64,000 nucleotides of DNA, taken from positions 11,369,355-11,433,354 of the forward strand of contig NC_079419.1 of assembly GCF_026213295.1 (NCBI RefSeq), given 5' to 3'. How positions within the stretch are numbered: the first letter of the stretch is position 1; every line of letters starts with the position of its first letter. This document shows positions 1 to 64,000 of this stretch, piece by piece. Both the position numbers and the translations under genes were made by a program. The notes under the pieces are model-generated. The model worked only from the letters and a program-made list of their open reading frames with translations, had not been told where the DNA came from and made no database searches. This stretch comes from Gadus chalcogrammus. Lineage: Eukaryota > Chordata > Actinopteri > Gadiformes > Gadidae.

Positions 1-235
1 CTGGCTGGTTAGCCTAAATTCACCGCCCTGCTAGGTACCTAGCACGCTGGCTAGGTAGCCTAAACTCAGCTCCCTGCTAGGTACCTAGCACGCTGGCAAG
101 TTAGCCCAGACTCTCCTCCCTGCTAGGTACCTAGCACGCTGGCTAGTTAGCCCAAACTCAGCTCCCTGATAGGTACCTTGCATGGTGGCTAGTTAGCCCA
201 AACTCAGCTCTTGGCTAGGTACCTAGCATGCTTGA
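1..235. repeat. 46-bp minisatellite, about 5 copies
   Basis: Unit ctggctagttagcccaaact...ctaggtacctagcacg is repeated from the window edge. It lies in the kifap3 intron before the exon at 300. Confidence 0.85.
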
Positions 236-250
236 TAGTGAACATAGTGA

Positions 251-8042
<7,792 letters not shown>

Positions 8043-8057
<15 letters not shown>

Positions 8058-8175
8058 AGACCAGTACACATAGAACCAGTACACATACATACTCACATAG
8101 AAACCAGTACTCGTACAGACCAGTACACATAGAGACCAGTACACAGACATGCTCACATAGAAACCAGGACACATT
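8043..8175 (+). repeat. Array seeded on the kifap3 stop codon
   Basis: ACCAGTACACATAG, the last codons and stop, is repeated about seven times with spacer 'agaaaccag/acatactc' into the 3' UTR. Confidence 0.85.
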
Positions 8176-8430
8176 AATACACACACTGGATAGCAGAACA
8201 CTCACTGCCCTTGAATCCTGGACAACTCAAGTTGTGTTTTCATTCTTTCTGTGCACTATATCTCTGTGTTATAATCCCTGTCGTATCGTCTGAAAGCCAG
8301 CGTGTTATTTATAGATCTGCAATATGAGCGTAGCATGCGGTCATCTGTTAATGAACATTGTTTCATGTGGATATCTTTATAGTTTAGATAGACTTCAATC
8401 GATTCTGCGCTGTTTGGGGCTTCAGAATAT

Positions 8431-8436
8431 AATAAA
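8431..8436 (+). terminator. kifap3: kifap3 poly(A) signal AATAAA
   Basis: AATAAA lies about 375 bp after the kifap3 stop, in AT-rich sequence that looks like 3' UTR. It is the first clear canonical signal on this strand after the stop. The dusp12 signal on the other strand lies about 310 bp further on, so the two convergent 3' UTRs probably end close together without a long overlap. Confidence 0.6.
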
Positions 8437-8747
8437 TATTACATGTTTCATTTGTCGAGTGGTTCATGTATTTTATATAAATGTTGGTTTTATTTTGGTG
8501 TGCTGGATGGAATGCATCTGCTTCTTAGATCACGCTATTAGCTTAGCATATATTGGTTAGCTTGCATTGCTAGCAAGCTAGTTGTACTAGCTATGGGCTC
8601 GTCCCTCTTATACACACACCAGTAGAGCTACATTATGGGCTGGGCCCGTACACAACATAATTAAACAACTGTTGCTACTGACCAACCAGGGTGAATCACA
8701 AGCCAAGATCTACTGAATCACAAGCCAAACAAAACCCTTTTAAGTGT

Positions 8748-8753
8748 TTTATT
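8748..8753 (-). terminator. dusp12: dusp12 poly(A) signal (AATAAA on minus strand)
   Basis: TTTATT on the plus strand reads AATAAA on the minus strand, about 115 bp after the dusp12 stop codon at 8869-8871. This is normal spacing for a short 3' UTR. Confidence 0.6.
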
Positions 8754-8868
8754 CATGAGGAAACGGCAGAGGAGATTACTGCAGCAGGAAACTCCTCTAC
8801 ACATAGATCTAGATATAAAGATCCATATCTATAGATCTAGATATATGTATATAGATGTGTGTGGGTGA

Positions 8869-10332
8869 TTAGCCAGGGTGTGTGTCATTGTGCGAGTCAG
8901 TCGGGGTCTGTGAGTCAGTCAGGGTGTGTATTTTCTGGATACTGATTGGTCGTATGCAGTCCAGTCGGTTGTGGTGGAGTTGGAAGGAGGGCGTGACCCA
9001 TCGGCCACAGGAGCATCGCCCCCCTGCCCAACAGAACGCCCCCAGCTTACTGCTGCACCGCGGGCACTGTAGCTGGAACACATAGACATACCACTATAGA
9101 ATACACACTATATAATACACATACTATATAACTATCAGTATATACAGCAGAACGCCCCCAGCTTACTGCGGCACTGTAGCTGGAACACATAGACACATAC
9201 ACTAAAGATAGTATAGATAATATACAATGTATAAATCGTGTATACTATGTACACGATATAAGTGTTACAGTGAATATTAGAGTCTAATGGTGAATATTAG
9301 TGTGTATAAGTGAGTAATAGTGTGTAGTGGTGAATATTACTGTGTGATAGTGTGTAGTGGGGAATATTCGTTTTTTAAAGTGAGTGATTGTGTTTAGTGG
9401 TGAATATTAGTGTGTATAAGTGTATGAAGTACCGGCCCGTCCAGCTGGCCAATTAGAGCGCTCTCCATCCACTGGACAGGTTCAATGAAGTAGGAGGTGC
9501 ATGCTGCGTTACCTGGGAAACCATATTAATAATGATTGATCACATACTGAATCATTTATCAGATTATGAGGCCCAGCCTTCGACCGGCTTTGACGGATTG
9601 ACAGGTCGTCTTACCAGTAGGATCGCTGGATTTCTTGTGCTGAAAGGATGAAGCTCCGTCCCCAACCTCGTGACTCAGGAGACTGGAACCACGGAACAGA
9701 GTCCTCCTGTAGTCCAGGACCCGGGGGATCAGAGACCTGGACTAACAGAGGCCTCCTGTAGACCAGAGACCTGGACTAACAGAGTCCTCCTGTAGTCCAG
9801 GACCCGGGGGATCAGAGACCTGGACTAACAGAGGCCTCCGGTAGACCAGAGACCGGGACTAACAGAGTCCTCCTGTAGACCAGAGACCTGGACTAACAGA
9901 GTCCTCCTGTAGTCCAGGACCCGGGGGCACCTGGACTAACGGAGGCCTCCTGTAGGTAATGGTTGTAATATCAGGAAATATCAGTTGACCTCTGACCTGC
10001 ACTTCCTGCACCGATAGGAGACCTCGGAGGAGGCGGAGTCAGCGGGATCCACCGCAAAGACCTCGCTTGGGACCTGGGAGAGGTCTACACACACACACAC
10101 ACACACAAAACGTGTACTAGAATGCTGGTGGGCCACGGCATGGTACACGATGGAATCAAGCATTTATATATAGCTGTGTGTGTGAGAGTGTGTGTGTGAG
10201 TGTGAGTGTGTACCTGCCTGCTGCTCAACCAGCAGCCTGAGTCTGAACTCTCTGAACTCGGCTCGGCTCCGGTCGACTCGGCAGCCCAAAGCCTCGTAGA
10301 GCTGGAGCTGCTGCTGGAACCCAGTGTTCACC

Positions 10333-10413
<81 letters not shown>

Positions 10414-11105
10414 GTGAGCTAACCAGGAGACTTTTACTAACGATTCTTCAGAAGACAAGACATTGGAGTGGAGAGAGGAGGAGAGGAGGAGAGAGGAGGA
10501 GAGAAGAGAGAGGAGGTCAGGGGCTCTGACCTCCTCTCCCTCCAGGAGGAGGGATCAGAGGTCAGAGGTTGTGACCTACTGGACATCTGGGTTTCTGTGC
10601 TGCAGGCGGTCGTAGGCCTCAGAGAAGCTCAGCCTGTGGCTCCTCATCAGGTAGGCCGTTACCATGGCAGCACTACGGCTCCGCCCCGCATGGCTACACA
10701 CACAAACACACACACACAGACACACAAATTTCCATACTGTTTACAAACTGAGTGTGATTCTTGACTAACCACACTCTACACACACTATTGATCCAAAGGT
10801 TCTTACTATGCAGGCTCAGAGTTGATTGGACCTAAACCTTTGACCTACCAGTGCACAAGAGCAGCCCCGCCCCCCTCCACAGCTTCCTGTAGGAACAGGA
10901 AGCTGTCATCCATATGACTCAGGAGGTCAGAGGTCGGCTGGTCCAGGACGCTGATCCTCTTGTGTCGGAGCCCCGCCCCCTGGGGGAGGGGAGGGTCCTC
11001 GGAGTCCACCGACAGCACGTGACTGACCGCTGCCTCGGCCAAAGCCTGTGCGTCACTCAGGTCGGCTGCTGATCCGATGAAGAGGCCGGGCTCGACCAAT
11101 ATCAT
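8869..11105 (-). CDS. dusp12: Dual-specificity phosphatase 12, complete, 7 exons
   Basis: Protein Tyr/Ser/Thr phosphatase with a zinc-binding C-terminus. Exons on the minus strand: 11105-10849, 10693-10580, 10332-10214, 10084-9997, 9706-9615, 9503-9433, 9072-8869. They total 945 nt, 314 codons plus stop; human DUSP12 has 340 residues. Exon 1 starts MILVEPGLFIGSA. The general-acid loop region LDQPTSDLLSH and the P-loop HCHAGRSRS are both present, and the catalytic Cys codon (TG|C) is split by intron 1. Later exons give EVFAVDP, a CRKCRRTLFRGSS zinc-ligand segment, CTSYFIEPVQWMES and the terminal CPRCSSKLG...CSCGRWVTP domain. The C-terminus after the last motif (Ile-Gln-Lys onward) is short and repeat-like. 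Exons 5 and 7 have tandemly duplicated acceptors. A TIR element starts about 40 bp 5' of the ATG. Confidence 0.93.
9000..9195 (-). repeat. dusp12: Duplicated acceptor plus exon start, dusp12 exon 7
   Basis: The sequence from CAGAACGCCCCCAGCTTACTG to TAGCTGGAACACATAGACA at 9031-9087 is copied at ~9147-9200. The upstream copy lacks the GCACCGCGGG stretch. Confidence 0.85.
9690..9955 (-). repeat. dusp12: Acceptor-seeded array before dusp12 exon 5
   Basis: Read on the minus strand, the acceptor and exon start ctacag|GAGGACTCTGTT recurs about six times, alternating with 'gggtcctggact' and 'ctggtctctgg' spacers. Confidence 0.85.
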
Positions 11106-11145
11106 GATGGGGCGGGACTAGCTGGGAAAGGAAGTCTGAGTGTCA

Positions 11146-12062
11146 TGGTGTGTTCCAGATGCCTCGTACACCGACCGCACGAGTCACAAAGTGGGAAATC
11201 TCCCAGCTTTCTTGCGTCATATCACAGAGGAACTCCCCCTTTTGGTCGGCCCCACTCGGGATTCTGATAGTCCACCGAGTTCAGTGAGGCGGAGCGCACG
11301 ACTTGACAAAGATGGCTGCGCCCGTAAAGAGACTTTTTTTTGTATTTGTACCCGGTTGGTCATTTAAATGTAGATTTGAAATGCCCCCTTACACACATGA
11401 TTACATTGCTGCTTTAATCCGGTCATCAATTAATGCATTGCACAGTCTTGCTGTGTGTAATACAATGTGAAGTTCTGTTTGTTTTCGAGCTGGTTTGCTA
11501 AAGAGGCTAATGTAGCTATAACAATGACGGGGTCAGCCCTATGTTCCCACAGCCCGATGGTCCCACAGCCCGATGTTCCCACATTTCTAAGAATGTTTTT
11601 TCACATACATTTTTGAAAAATTAGGCCCCATGTTCCCACAGCCCTATGTTCCCACACTTCTTAGGCATTTTCAAAATTTGTTTTGTGTTCCTTATATTTC
11701 CCTTCAATTTATGCCCTATCCTCCCACAAGCTTTTTTGGAAGCACTTTAGTTTATAGTAAATGAATGAGCTATTTTTTTTCCACAATATTTGGTGAAAAG
11801 CATAGCAGACAGGGTTAGGGATAACCCTATCTTAAGTCTGACAAGATGTTGCTGCTCAAGTGAGGCAGGATCCAACGGTGCCAGTGAAATGTTGAAACAT
11901 GGGGCTGTGGGAACTTAAGGCCAAATTTTGGAAAAATCAAAAAATCATAGAAATGTGGGAAAATTTGACTAGCCAATGACAAACGGGAACGTTCTAATTG
12001 TTACAAACCAGGAAATCACAAGAGCTTGTGCGGTTGGTGTACGAGGCATTTCGAACACACCA
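11146..12062. mobile_element. ~0.9-kb element with ~36-bp terminal inverted repeats, upstream of dusp12
   Basis: TGGTGTGTTC...ATGCCTCGTACACC at 11146 is matched by its complement at 12027-12062, with about four mismatches over ~36 bp. No obvious target duplication and no transposase ORF. The interior has repeated 'ttcccacagccc' segments near 11540-11660 and 11880. It begins about 40 bp upstream of the dusp12 ATG, so it must overlap the promoter or 5' UTR region of that gene. Confidence 0.65.
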
Positions 12063-13600
12063 TTATCTAGTATTAATGAGAACAAGTAGTACTGGACCAA
12101 GTACTACGTACTGAGTACTAGTATTAGTACTGGACCTAGTACTACTGAATACTAGTATTAGTACTAGTCCTCATATTAGTACTAGACCTAGTGCTACTAG
12201 ACAGACCATAATATTACACACCTTTTTGTCGCCTGATCACATCAATAATCCTGATGGGAATCCCGATCACTCATGTGGTCGCTTCATAAAACTGTTGTGT
12301 GGGCTTCGTTAAATCATCCGATTAGAAACATCCAACTCGATTTCCGTTCCTGGTAAAATAAACCAATACCATGCAAGGAAAAGTAGCATTAAGAAATACG
12401 AGTCTATAATGTTTTGTACAAAATAATGTATTTTATTTACGTCAGATCTGAAATAAACATCGAGATTCGTTGAGGTAATATGCCCTAAAATAACTTGGCT
12501 ACGACCCCTAACCCCTCCGGAGACCGTTTGTATCAAGGCTTCATAAAGGTCGACCCTGAACCAGGCTGCCTCTACGAATAGTCAAATCTCCTAACCTTTG
12601 TGGAAAACGTAATCGGGTCAAGAAGAGATGAAAAGGTGCTTCCTTTTGAACATAGGAAAAGACAGCGCTGTTTAAAATGACTCCACTTTTCCTAACCAAC
12701 GTCATTGCGCGCCGGGGAGTATTGCTGACCTCTAGCGTCTCTACGGTGGAACTAGTTTTCCGAAGTTGTTCTACCAGGGCTCTTTTGATCCATGCGTTCT
12801 AGTATTGATTTAAATCAGGTTGTCGCCAACAGTGAGAATCACTAAGGTCGGACATGGCCAACGAAAATATTCTAGGCCAATTCACATGTGAAAAAAAAGA
12901 GGCTCAATTTACGTTGATGTTGAAATTAACTGCCCCCAGTAGTCTCTTAAATGTGAAGTCGGCAGTTTATTTTCTTACGGTGTATATTGTGTGCTTGATA
13001 ACCAACAATAAATAATTTCATTTTGATTCAAATAATGTTTCTGGAATTGGCATCCATTATTATCAATTGTATTTTCTTCTATTCTTCTACTTAACCGCAT
13101 CTCTCAGGCGTCTTCTTGTAGTCGGCAAACTTCGTCGGTGGCATGTTGCTTTAAATATTGCCGGAGTTGCTCAGGAGTAACCTATGCTAAAGGAGGGTTA
13201 AAGGAGCGGGTCATGAGGAGTTCATGAGGAGCGGGTCGCGGTGAGGCCTCATGCTTGAGGCTGCCTTGCACTAGGGTCAATGGCCCCTAAACTATCGCCC
13301 TTAGTTTCACATCACTGCCCAATGCCTCTCCACGCCCCCTGACCTCTGACCCCCGACCTCGGCTTGACCCCCCGCTTACCCCCCTCTGACCTTTGCCTGA
13401 CCCCCGCTTAACTTCTGTAGCGCTAAATGTGTACTCTAGCACCTCTAACTGTAGTGCTAAATGTGTACTGTAGAACCTTACTGTAGTACTAAATGTGTAC
13501 TGTAGCACCTTACTGTAGTACTAAATGTGTACTGTAGCACCTCTTACTGTAGCACTAAATGCATACTGTAGCACCTCTTGCTGTAGCATTGACATAATGT
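12063..13600. other. Intergenic dusp12-tpr spacer, nothing recognised beyond short repeats
   Basis: 12080-12200 is a degenerate 'agtactggacctagtactac' repeat. 12220-13060 is unique-looking AT-rich DNA with only short ORFs that I do not recognise. 13410-13590 is a ~35-bp array (tactgtagcacctcttactg). No gene is supported here. Confidence 0.5.
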
Positions 13601-13625
13601 AGGCTGCGCTTTGCTCATTGTTAAC

Positions 13626-13631
13626 TTTATT
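13626..13631 (-). terminator. tpr: tpr poly(A) signal (AATAAA on minus strand)
   Basis: TTTATT on the plus strand reads AATAAA on the minus strand, about 190 bp after the tpr stop codon and followed by A-rich sequence. It is the best candidate for the tpr 3' end. Confidence 0.55.
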
Positions 13632-13817
13632 AGCAAAAAAGGATCAGCAATACGACATTAACATAATATAACTAAAGCGGCTAAAACAAGCGTAGCACAT
13701 AGCTCCATCACTACCACTATGTTGATACTAACAGACCTACGGCTATAAACACAGGAAACAATAACATGGTTATGAAGAACATCCCAGCATCCTGATTGGC
13801 TGACTGGATAGATGACA

Positions 13818-47035
<33,218 letters not shown>

Positions 47036-47789
47036 CTTACAGCCCGGGGACCCCACAACGCTCCCACAGACCACCGCTCCGTCACCCCAACACTCCCAAC
47101 GTTCCCAGTCACCCCAACAGACAACACTGGGACTCTGTAGTACTCTCCCTGCACAGAGGGATGAATAAAGATCCGATAGACACCAGCTAGCCGACGTGGG
47201 CTAGCAGAAAAGTGTAACGGAAGTACGTCAGAACACAATGAATCTCGGGAGATGTAGTTCATCTCGATTTCAAGGCGCAGCGCATTTTGGGAGAGGTAGT
47301 TTAGTCGCTCTGTCAACGTAGCTTATAGCAGCTGTGAACATTAAGGTGAGCCCCTGTATTAAAACATGAATGAACATCTCACCTTCAGTTATTAAGCGTC
47401 TGCCTGGTGTGCGAGGTGTTTATGAACCTGATAACCCGCTAAAGGAGACAGATCAATAAGTGGTCTTTAGATGTCAACTTTGTCTCTTATTTCGTCTCTC
47501 TGCTCCCCTGTCCTCACACTTCTAACTATTTCAATAATTTTCCTTTGGGAGAACATTGCGTTGTATTGAACTGTTCTGTGTTGTGGTGCTGTGGTGTGGT
47601 GTGTTTCGTTGTATTGTATTGAGCTGTGTGTATTGTGGTGTATTTTACTGAGCTGTAGTGTCTTGTGTAGTATTGTGTTGTATTGTATTGAGCTGTGTGT
47701 ATTATGTAGTATTGTAGTGATCTTTGTGTATCGTGTAGTATTGTGTAGCATTGTATTGAGCTGTGTGTATCACTGCCAGCAGCAGCCTG
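47036..47789. promoter_or_regulatory. Bidirectional tpr/odr4 promoter region with odr4 5' noncoding exon
   Basis: Only 754 bp separate the two start codons, which face away from each other, and the human pair TPR/ODR4 is also head-to-head. The tpr side is CpG-rich. A CRE-like TACGTCA is present at about 47224. A likely odr4 noncoding first exon ends at 47345 (AAG|gtgagc), and an acceptor (tgccag) at 47779 precedes the exon with the odr4 ATG at 47790. No TATA box was evident. The stretch 47560-47770 is a TG/TA-rich degenerate repeat. Confidence 0.6.
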
Positions 47790-52223
<4,434 letters not shown>

Positions 52224-52226
<3 letters not shown>

Positions 52227-52660
52227 CTGAATAAAAAGTCTGGTTCTTACCTGATGACTGAGTGAAAGGGTCTGGTTCTTACCTGATGTCTGAGTGAATA
52301 AAGGGTCTGGTTCTTACCTGATGTCTGAGTGAATAAAGGGTCTGGTTCTTACCTGATGTCTGAGTGAATAAAGGGTCTGGTTCTTACCTGATGTCGGAGT
52401 GAATAAAGGGTCTGGTTCTTACCTGATGTCTGAGTGAATAAAGGGTCTGGTTCTTACCTGGTGAATGAGTGAATCAAGAATCAGGTTCTTACCTGATGAA
52501 TGAGTGAATCAAGGGTCTGGTTCTTACCTGATGAAGGAGTGAATAAAGAGTGATTCTTACCTGATGACTGGGTGAATAAAGGGTCTGGTTCTTACCTGAT
52601 GACTGAGTGAATAAAGAGTCGTTCTTACCTGATGACTGAGTGAATAAAGAGTCTGGTGTG
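52224..52660 (+). repeat. ~35-bp array of odr4 stop/poly(A)-signal units (about ten AATAAA)
   Basis: A ~35-bp unit beginning in the last odr4 codons (GATGACTGA) and containing GTGAATAAAGGGTCTGG is repeated about twelve times. About ten copies keep an intact AATAAA; the first AATAAA is at 52230-52235, only 4 nt after the stop codon. Two or three copies carry AATCAA instead. The array therefore gives the gene a ladder of potential cleavage sites. Confidence 0.85.
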
Positions 52661-52909
52661 TTCCTGGTCTGTTGTCCTCATGGCCTCAGGGAGACTGGGT
52701 GTTCTAGGCTCTGTTAACTCTAGTACTGGTCCAGGTACCTGTGGACTCTGCTGCTCACCTGGTGGATCTGCTGGTCCTGCGACAGGGGGGTCTTCAGTCC
52801 CAGAGGAGGTCTTAAGTCTCAGAGGTCATCAGTCCCAGAGGAGGGCTTCTGTCTGGAGGTCCTCACTCACCCCCTCACCCAGCCGCCTCCCTTCTCAAGC
52901 TCATGACGT

Positions 52910-53390
52910 GTTCTCAGGGGTGCAGCCACATGGGGGCCAGGCCCCCCCTGGTCAGAGGTTGGCCACCCCGCTGGCCCCCCCGAGTCTGAAAAAAATAAAT
53001 AATAATAATCCTGAACAGAAATGGTCTGCAGGACTAGGTGGAGAGATTATATCTCAACACTGGCCTGGGAACGCCTCGGGATCCCCCCGTCAGAGCTGGT
53101 CAATGTGGCCCGGGAAAGGGAAGTCTAGGGCCCCCTGCTTGAGCTGCTCCCTCCGCGACCCGACCCCGGATAAGCGGATGACGATGAGAAACGTTTTAAA
53201 GAAAGCTGAAATATATGCACTATTAGTTTGATCTAACGTTGACTTATTATTCTTATTCAAAGTGTTATACTTTGACATTATGAATAAATATTGCACTCAA
53301 AATTGCCCCCCCCCCCCATTGACAATCCAGTGCCACCCCAAATATAAGCCAGGCCCGAGCTGGCCACCACAGTAATAATGTAATAATGCA
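52910..53390. other. Odr4-col15a1 spacer, repeat-like but unclassified
   Basis: GGGGGCCAGGCCCCCCCTGG at ~52935 and GGCCACC words at both ends (52968, 53370), plus an A-rich (aataat)n run at ~52990, suggest a small degraded mobile element. No clean TIR or target duplication was found. Confidence 0.3.
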
Positions 53391-53399
53391 AAGAAACTA

Positions 53400-54110
53400 A
53401 AAGTGAGACTGGGCTTTTATTTCATCCATAAATCCAGTTTTTCATTTGTTTCTAAAAAAAAGGCTTTGCTGCTACTTTTATTCCATTATTAGACTATGGT
53501 GATGTACTATACAAGAATGCCTGCTCTACTTCACTGCATATGCTGGATGCTACATATCATTGTGCTTTAGGATTCATTACCGGCTGTAAATCTCTCACCC
53601 ATTTGCACCCTGTACTCTAAATTAGGCTGGCTGTCTTTGTCAGCTCGCAGGCTTCTTCACCGGTAAACCTTCATTTGCAAAGCAATTACTGGACTACTCC
53701 CTTCATATCTCTGCACCTACCTCACTTTTATATCAAATTCATCATACAGTTTGCGCTCTCTGGACTTTTTTATCCACCTCAGTCCCCAGAACTCATACTG
53801 GGTTTGGGAAGAGGGGCTTCATGTACTCTGCTCCCTCCGCCTGGAACACTCTTCAAAAAAACACTCAAATTGCAGGAACTCATGGCAAATTTTTGAGTTT
53901 TTCAATGTTTCACTAAATAGTATTTTATCATTGTCTCAGAATTGTTCTTCTTCGCCCACTGGAATGTATTTGTCTCTTTTTTCTCATGTCTGTGCTTTCT
54001 TTTTATGTTTTTCTTGGGGGGGCGATGAAGTTCCCTGCTTTCTTCTATATAGCAGCATATATGCTGCTATATCAACAAAAAAATATAAAATCATTGTGTG
54101 TCAAGTTGTT
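53400..54110 (+). mobile_element. C-terminal fragment of a LINE reverse transcriptase ORF
   Basis: The translation contains LDYGDVLY, then GFITGCKSLTHLHPVL, the post-catalytic segment common in fish LINE ORF2 proteins, followed by PHFYIKFIIQFALSGLF and a SAPSAWN-like region after frameshifts. Several frames are needed, so it is dead. The clade was not determined. It lies between odr4 and col15a1. Confidence 0.55.
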
Positions 54111-54566
54111 AACTGATGCTATCAGCTAGACTACGACATAGTAATATTACCAATTAAACACTTTATGAACATGGCAACATAATTCACTACCTTGCTCAAG
54201 GATTAATTACTCATACATGATCAGACTAATTAAACGAATGATTCAATTCAGTTTGAAGTTTGTTTGAAATAACGTGGCTCATCACCCGAAATAAAACTCG
54301 ATAAGATAGTATTGGAAGACATGTTGTCATAGCTTCTTGGCACATACCGCCTACCGTAGTTGCAACCAGGTAGCAACGCACATTTGAAAAAGCGAGGCGC
54401 TGAGAGCACTATTCGTTTGAATGCAAACTACAATTATTACACAGTGTCCCTTTAAAGGAATACCTAAAGGTCAAAAGAATAACACCGAACCACGACAAAA
54501 GGCATCCACAGATACACTGTGAAGACCCAATAAAGGAGAGACCTGGTTTAGAAAATGAAATCAGAC

Positions 54567-54572
54567 TTTAAT
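54567..54572 (-). terminator. col15a1: Candidate col15a1 poly(A) signal (ATTAAA variant on minus strand)
   Basis: TTTAAT on the plus strand reads ATTAAA on the minus strand, about 1.1 kb after the collagen stop codon. The intervening 54575-55700 is AT-rich, with no transposon ends or second gene recognised, as expected for a long collagen 3' UTR. This is weak evidence; nearer signals could be used. Confidence 0.3.
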
Positions 54573-55702
54573 TCAGAGTCAGTGAATAGAAGTTTGTTCT
54601 CCTCTTCAACATCTCAGCTTCTCCTCCTCATCATCTTAGCTTCTCCTGACCTCAGAACAAATAGGATCATAACTAGAATCAAAACTTGCATAAATAGAAA
54701 ACTCAACAATTCAGAATTCATAGTGAAAAAATATGTCTGTTCAGATTCTGTGCACCTAAAACATAAATTAAGAGAAGAATTTTGTTGATTTAAGTATTTA
54801 AAAATGCTGGAAAGAATTGGATAATATTCAAAAGCATTAAATAATCCTGAAACGTTTTAAGAGACGCTAAATGGTGTTTAATAATACTGAATAGTATTTA
54901 ATAATACTGCACAGGATTTAATAATACTGAATAGTATTTAATAATACTGCAAAGTATTTAATAATACTGAATAGTATTTAAAAATACTGAATAGTATTGA
55001 TTAATACTGCACAGCATTGAATAACGCTGCACAGTGTTTAATAATACTGAAAAGTATTTAATAATGCACACAAAGCTGTGTTCAGTATGCTGGGACCATC
55101 TTCAGTATTCCACCATAACGTGATGTGGTGGATTCTGAAGAGGGACTCAGGCTTCATCATCTTTAATTACCTTAAGACCTTATATCAAGGGAAAAAATGT
55201 AAACTGGTGATTGTTGACACGGACTCCCTAAAACAACTCAAACCACACAGAGAGCAATAATACGCAAAAATAATAGCATACAAATACCCTAAACATCAGC
55301 TACAAAAATACTACATCCACAACGAATGAAATGTGGGGCAGAATTGATCAAATAGAAACAACTCTAGGATTGGGGTATCAATAAGGTATCAATAACAATC
55401 AATCATATCTTGTAGGAATGTGAAGAGGAACTCAGTTTTGATCAAAGTAATTTTACACGTGTAATACAAAATGAGAGGAAGTCAAATAAAAACTAGTTTC
55501 ATCTAACATATGAAACCCCCTAGCCCCTCCTCCACCCCCATGACCTCCCCCACCCCCCCTAGTCTCTCCTGACTCCCCCATGACCTCCTCCGATCACCCT
55601 CTGGCAGTTACTACTTTTATACCCTGGCCCCGCCCCCTCAGTAACATCTGCCCCTAACCCCAACCCCGTACTAAACATGCCCTGTGGTAGTAGCCACGCC
55701 CC

Positions 55703-63089
<7,387 letters not shown>

Positions 63090-63139
63090 CTGGAAACAGA
63101 GAGCATCATGGGAAAAGGAGTCTTAAGACACTATAAACT

Positions 63140-64000
63140 GGTCAGGGTCTCTGACCCATTGTTCACTAATAGTGATGAGGTGATGGTGATGAGGTGATGT
63201 GGTTATGAGGTGGTCATGAAATGATTTGTTTATGAGGTGATGGTGATGAGGGGATGAGGTGGTGTTGATGAGGTGATAGGGTGATGGTGATGAGGTGTTG
63301 ATGAGGTGATGGTAATGAGGTGGTGGTGATGAGGTGGTGGTGAGGTGGTGGTGATGAGGTGGTGGTGATGAGGTGGTGGTGATGAGGTGGTGGTGATGAG
63401 GTGATGGTGATGAGGTGATGGTGATGAGGTGGTGGTGATGAGGTGATGGTGATGAGGTGATGGTGATGAGGTGATGGTGATGAGGTGGTGGTGATGAGGT
63501 GATGGTAATGAGGTGGTGGTGATGAGGTGGTGGTGATGAGGTGGTGGTGATGAGGTGGTGGTGATGAGGTGGTGGTAATGAGGTGGTGGTAATGAGGTGG
63601 TGGTGATGAGGTAGTGGTGATGAGATGGTAATGAGGTAGTGGTGATGAGGTGGTGGTGAGGTGGTGGTGGTGAGGTGGTGGTGATGAGGTGGTGGTGATG
63701 AGGTGATGGTGATGAGGTGGTGGTGATGAGGTGGTGGTGATGAGGTGATGGTAATGAGGTGGTGGTGATGAGGTGGTGGTGATGAGGTGGTGGTGGTGAG
63801 GTGGTGGTGGTGAGGTGGTGGTGATGAGGTGGTGGTGAGGTGGTGGTGATGAGGTGGTGGTGATGAGGTGGTGGTGATGAGGTGGTGGTGAGGTGGTGGT
63901 GGTGAGGTGGTGGTGATGAGGTGGTGGTGAGGTGGTGGTGATGAGGTGGTGGTGATGAGGTGGTGGTGATGAGGTGGTGGTGATGAGGTGGTGAGGTGGT
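63140..64000. repeat. 'gatgaggtggtggt' minisatellite running off the window
   Basis: 9-15-bp units of GATGAGGTGGTG, about 65 copies, to the right edge. The next col15a1 exon must lie beyond. Confidence 0.95.

Noticed and set aside
12309..12536. 75-codon minus-strand ORF between dusp12 and tpr
   Set aside because: No family resemblance, no start context or splice signals; a chance ORF in AT-rich DNA.
55078..55260. 60-codon plus-strand ORF downstream of the collagen gene
   Set aside because: Lies in the likely col15a1 3' UTR on the opposite strand, without a recognisable domain or splice context.

Overview
The window looks like teleost fish nuclear DNA. It carries intron-rich vertebrate genes, very long (TG)n/(CA)n tracts, dense minisatellites and fish-type transposons (RTE and L2/Rex1-like LINEs, hAT elements, small inverted-repeat elements). 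No bacterial-style operons, CRISPR array, tRNA or rRNA was seen.

Genes from left to right: (1) the 3' half of kifap3 (+, 300-8057), the kinesin-2 accessory subunit; (2) complete dusp12 (-, 11105-8869), a dual-specificity phosphatase with a C-terminal zinc-binding domain, tail-to-tail with kifap3; (3) complete tpr (-, 47035-13818), the giant coiled-coil nuclear-basket nucleoporin, which I resolve into 55 exons totalling 7,419 nt (2,472 codons plus stop, an exact multiple of three); (4) complete odr4 (+, 47790-52226), 13 coding exons and 425 codons, head-to-head with tpr; (5) the 3' end of a multiplexin collagen, most like col15a1 (-, 63089-55703): collagen repeats, trimerisation domain, hinge and endostatin. 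In human, the first four genes lie on chromosome 1q (tpr and odr4 adjacent) and COL15A1 lies on 9q. The genes are not an operon: kifap3 serves transport, tpr the nuclear pore, odr4 the ER membrane, dusp12 phosphatase signalling and col15a1 the basement membrane.

Transposon content: a decayed RTE-type LINE in a kifap3 intron; two internally deleted hAT elements with perfect 8-bp target duplications in tpr introns; a TAA-flanked Harbinger-like MITE; a 17-18-bp-TIR MITE; a 0.9-kb element with ~36-bp TIRs about 40 bp upstream of the dusp12 start codon; a probable solo LTR; and LINE fragments around col15a1.

The most striking feature is how the introns are built. In kifap3, dusp12, tpr and odr4, about 25 minisatellite arrays have a unit that includes a real splice junction plus adjoining exon bases, so the intron is lined with copies of its own donor or acceptor. 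The same happens at the 3' ends of kifap3 (stop codon) and odr4 (poly(A) signal). Two cases stay in frame: a 45-bp donor array in kifap3 and a stop-free 735-nt intron in odr4. Several exons are also bracketed by complementary (UG)n and (CA)n tracts.
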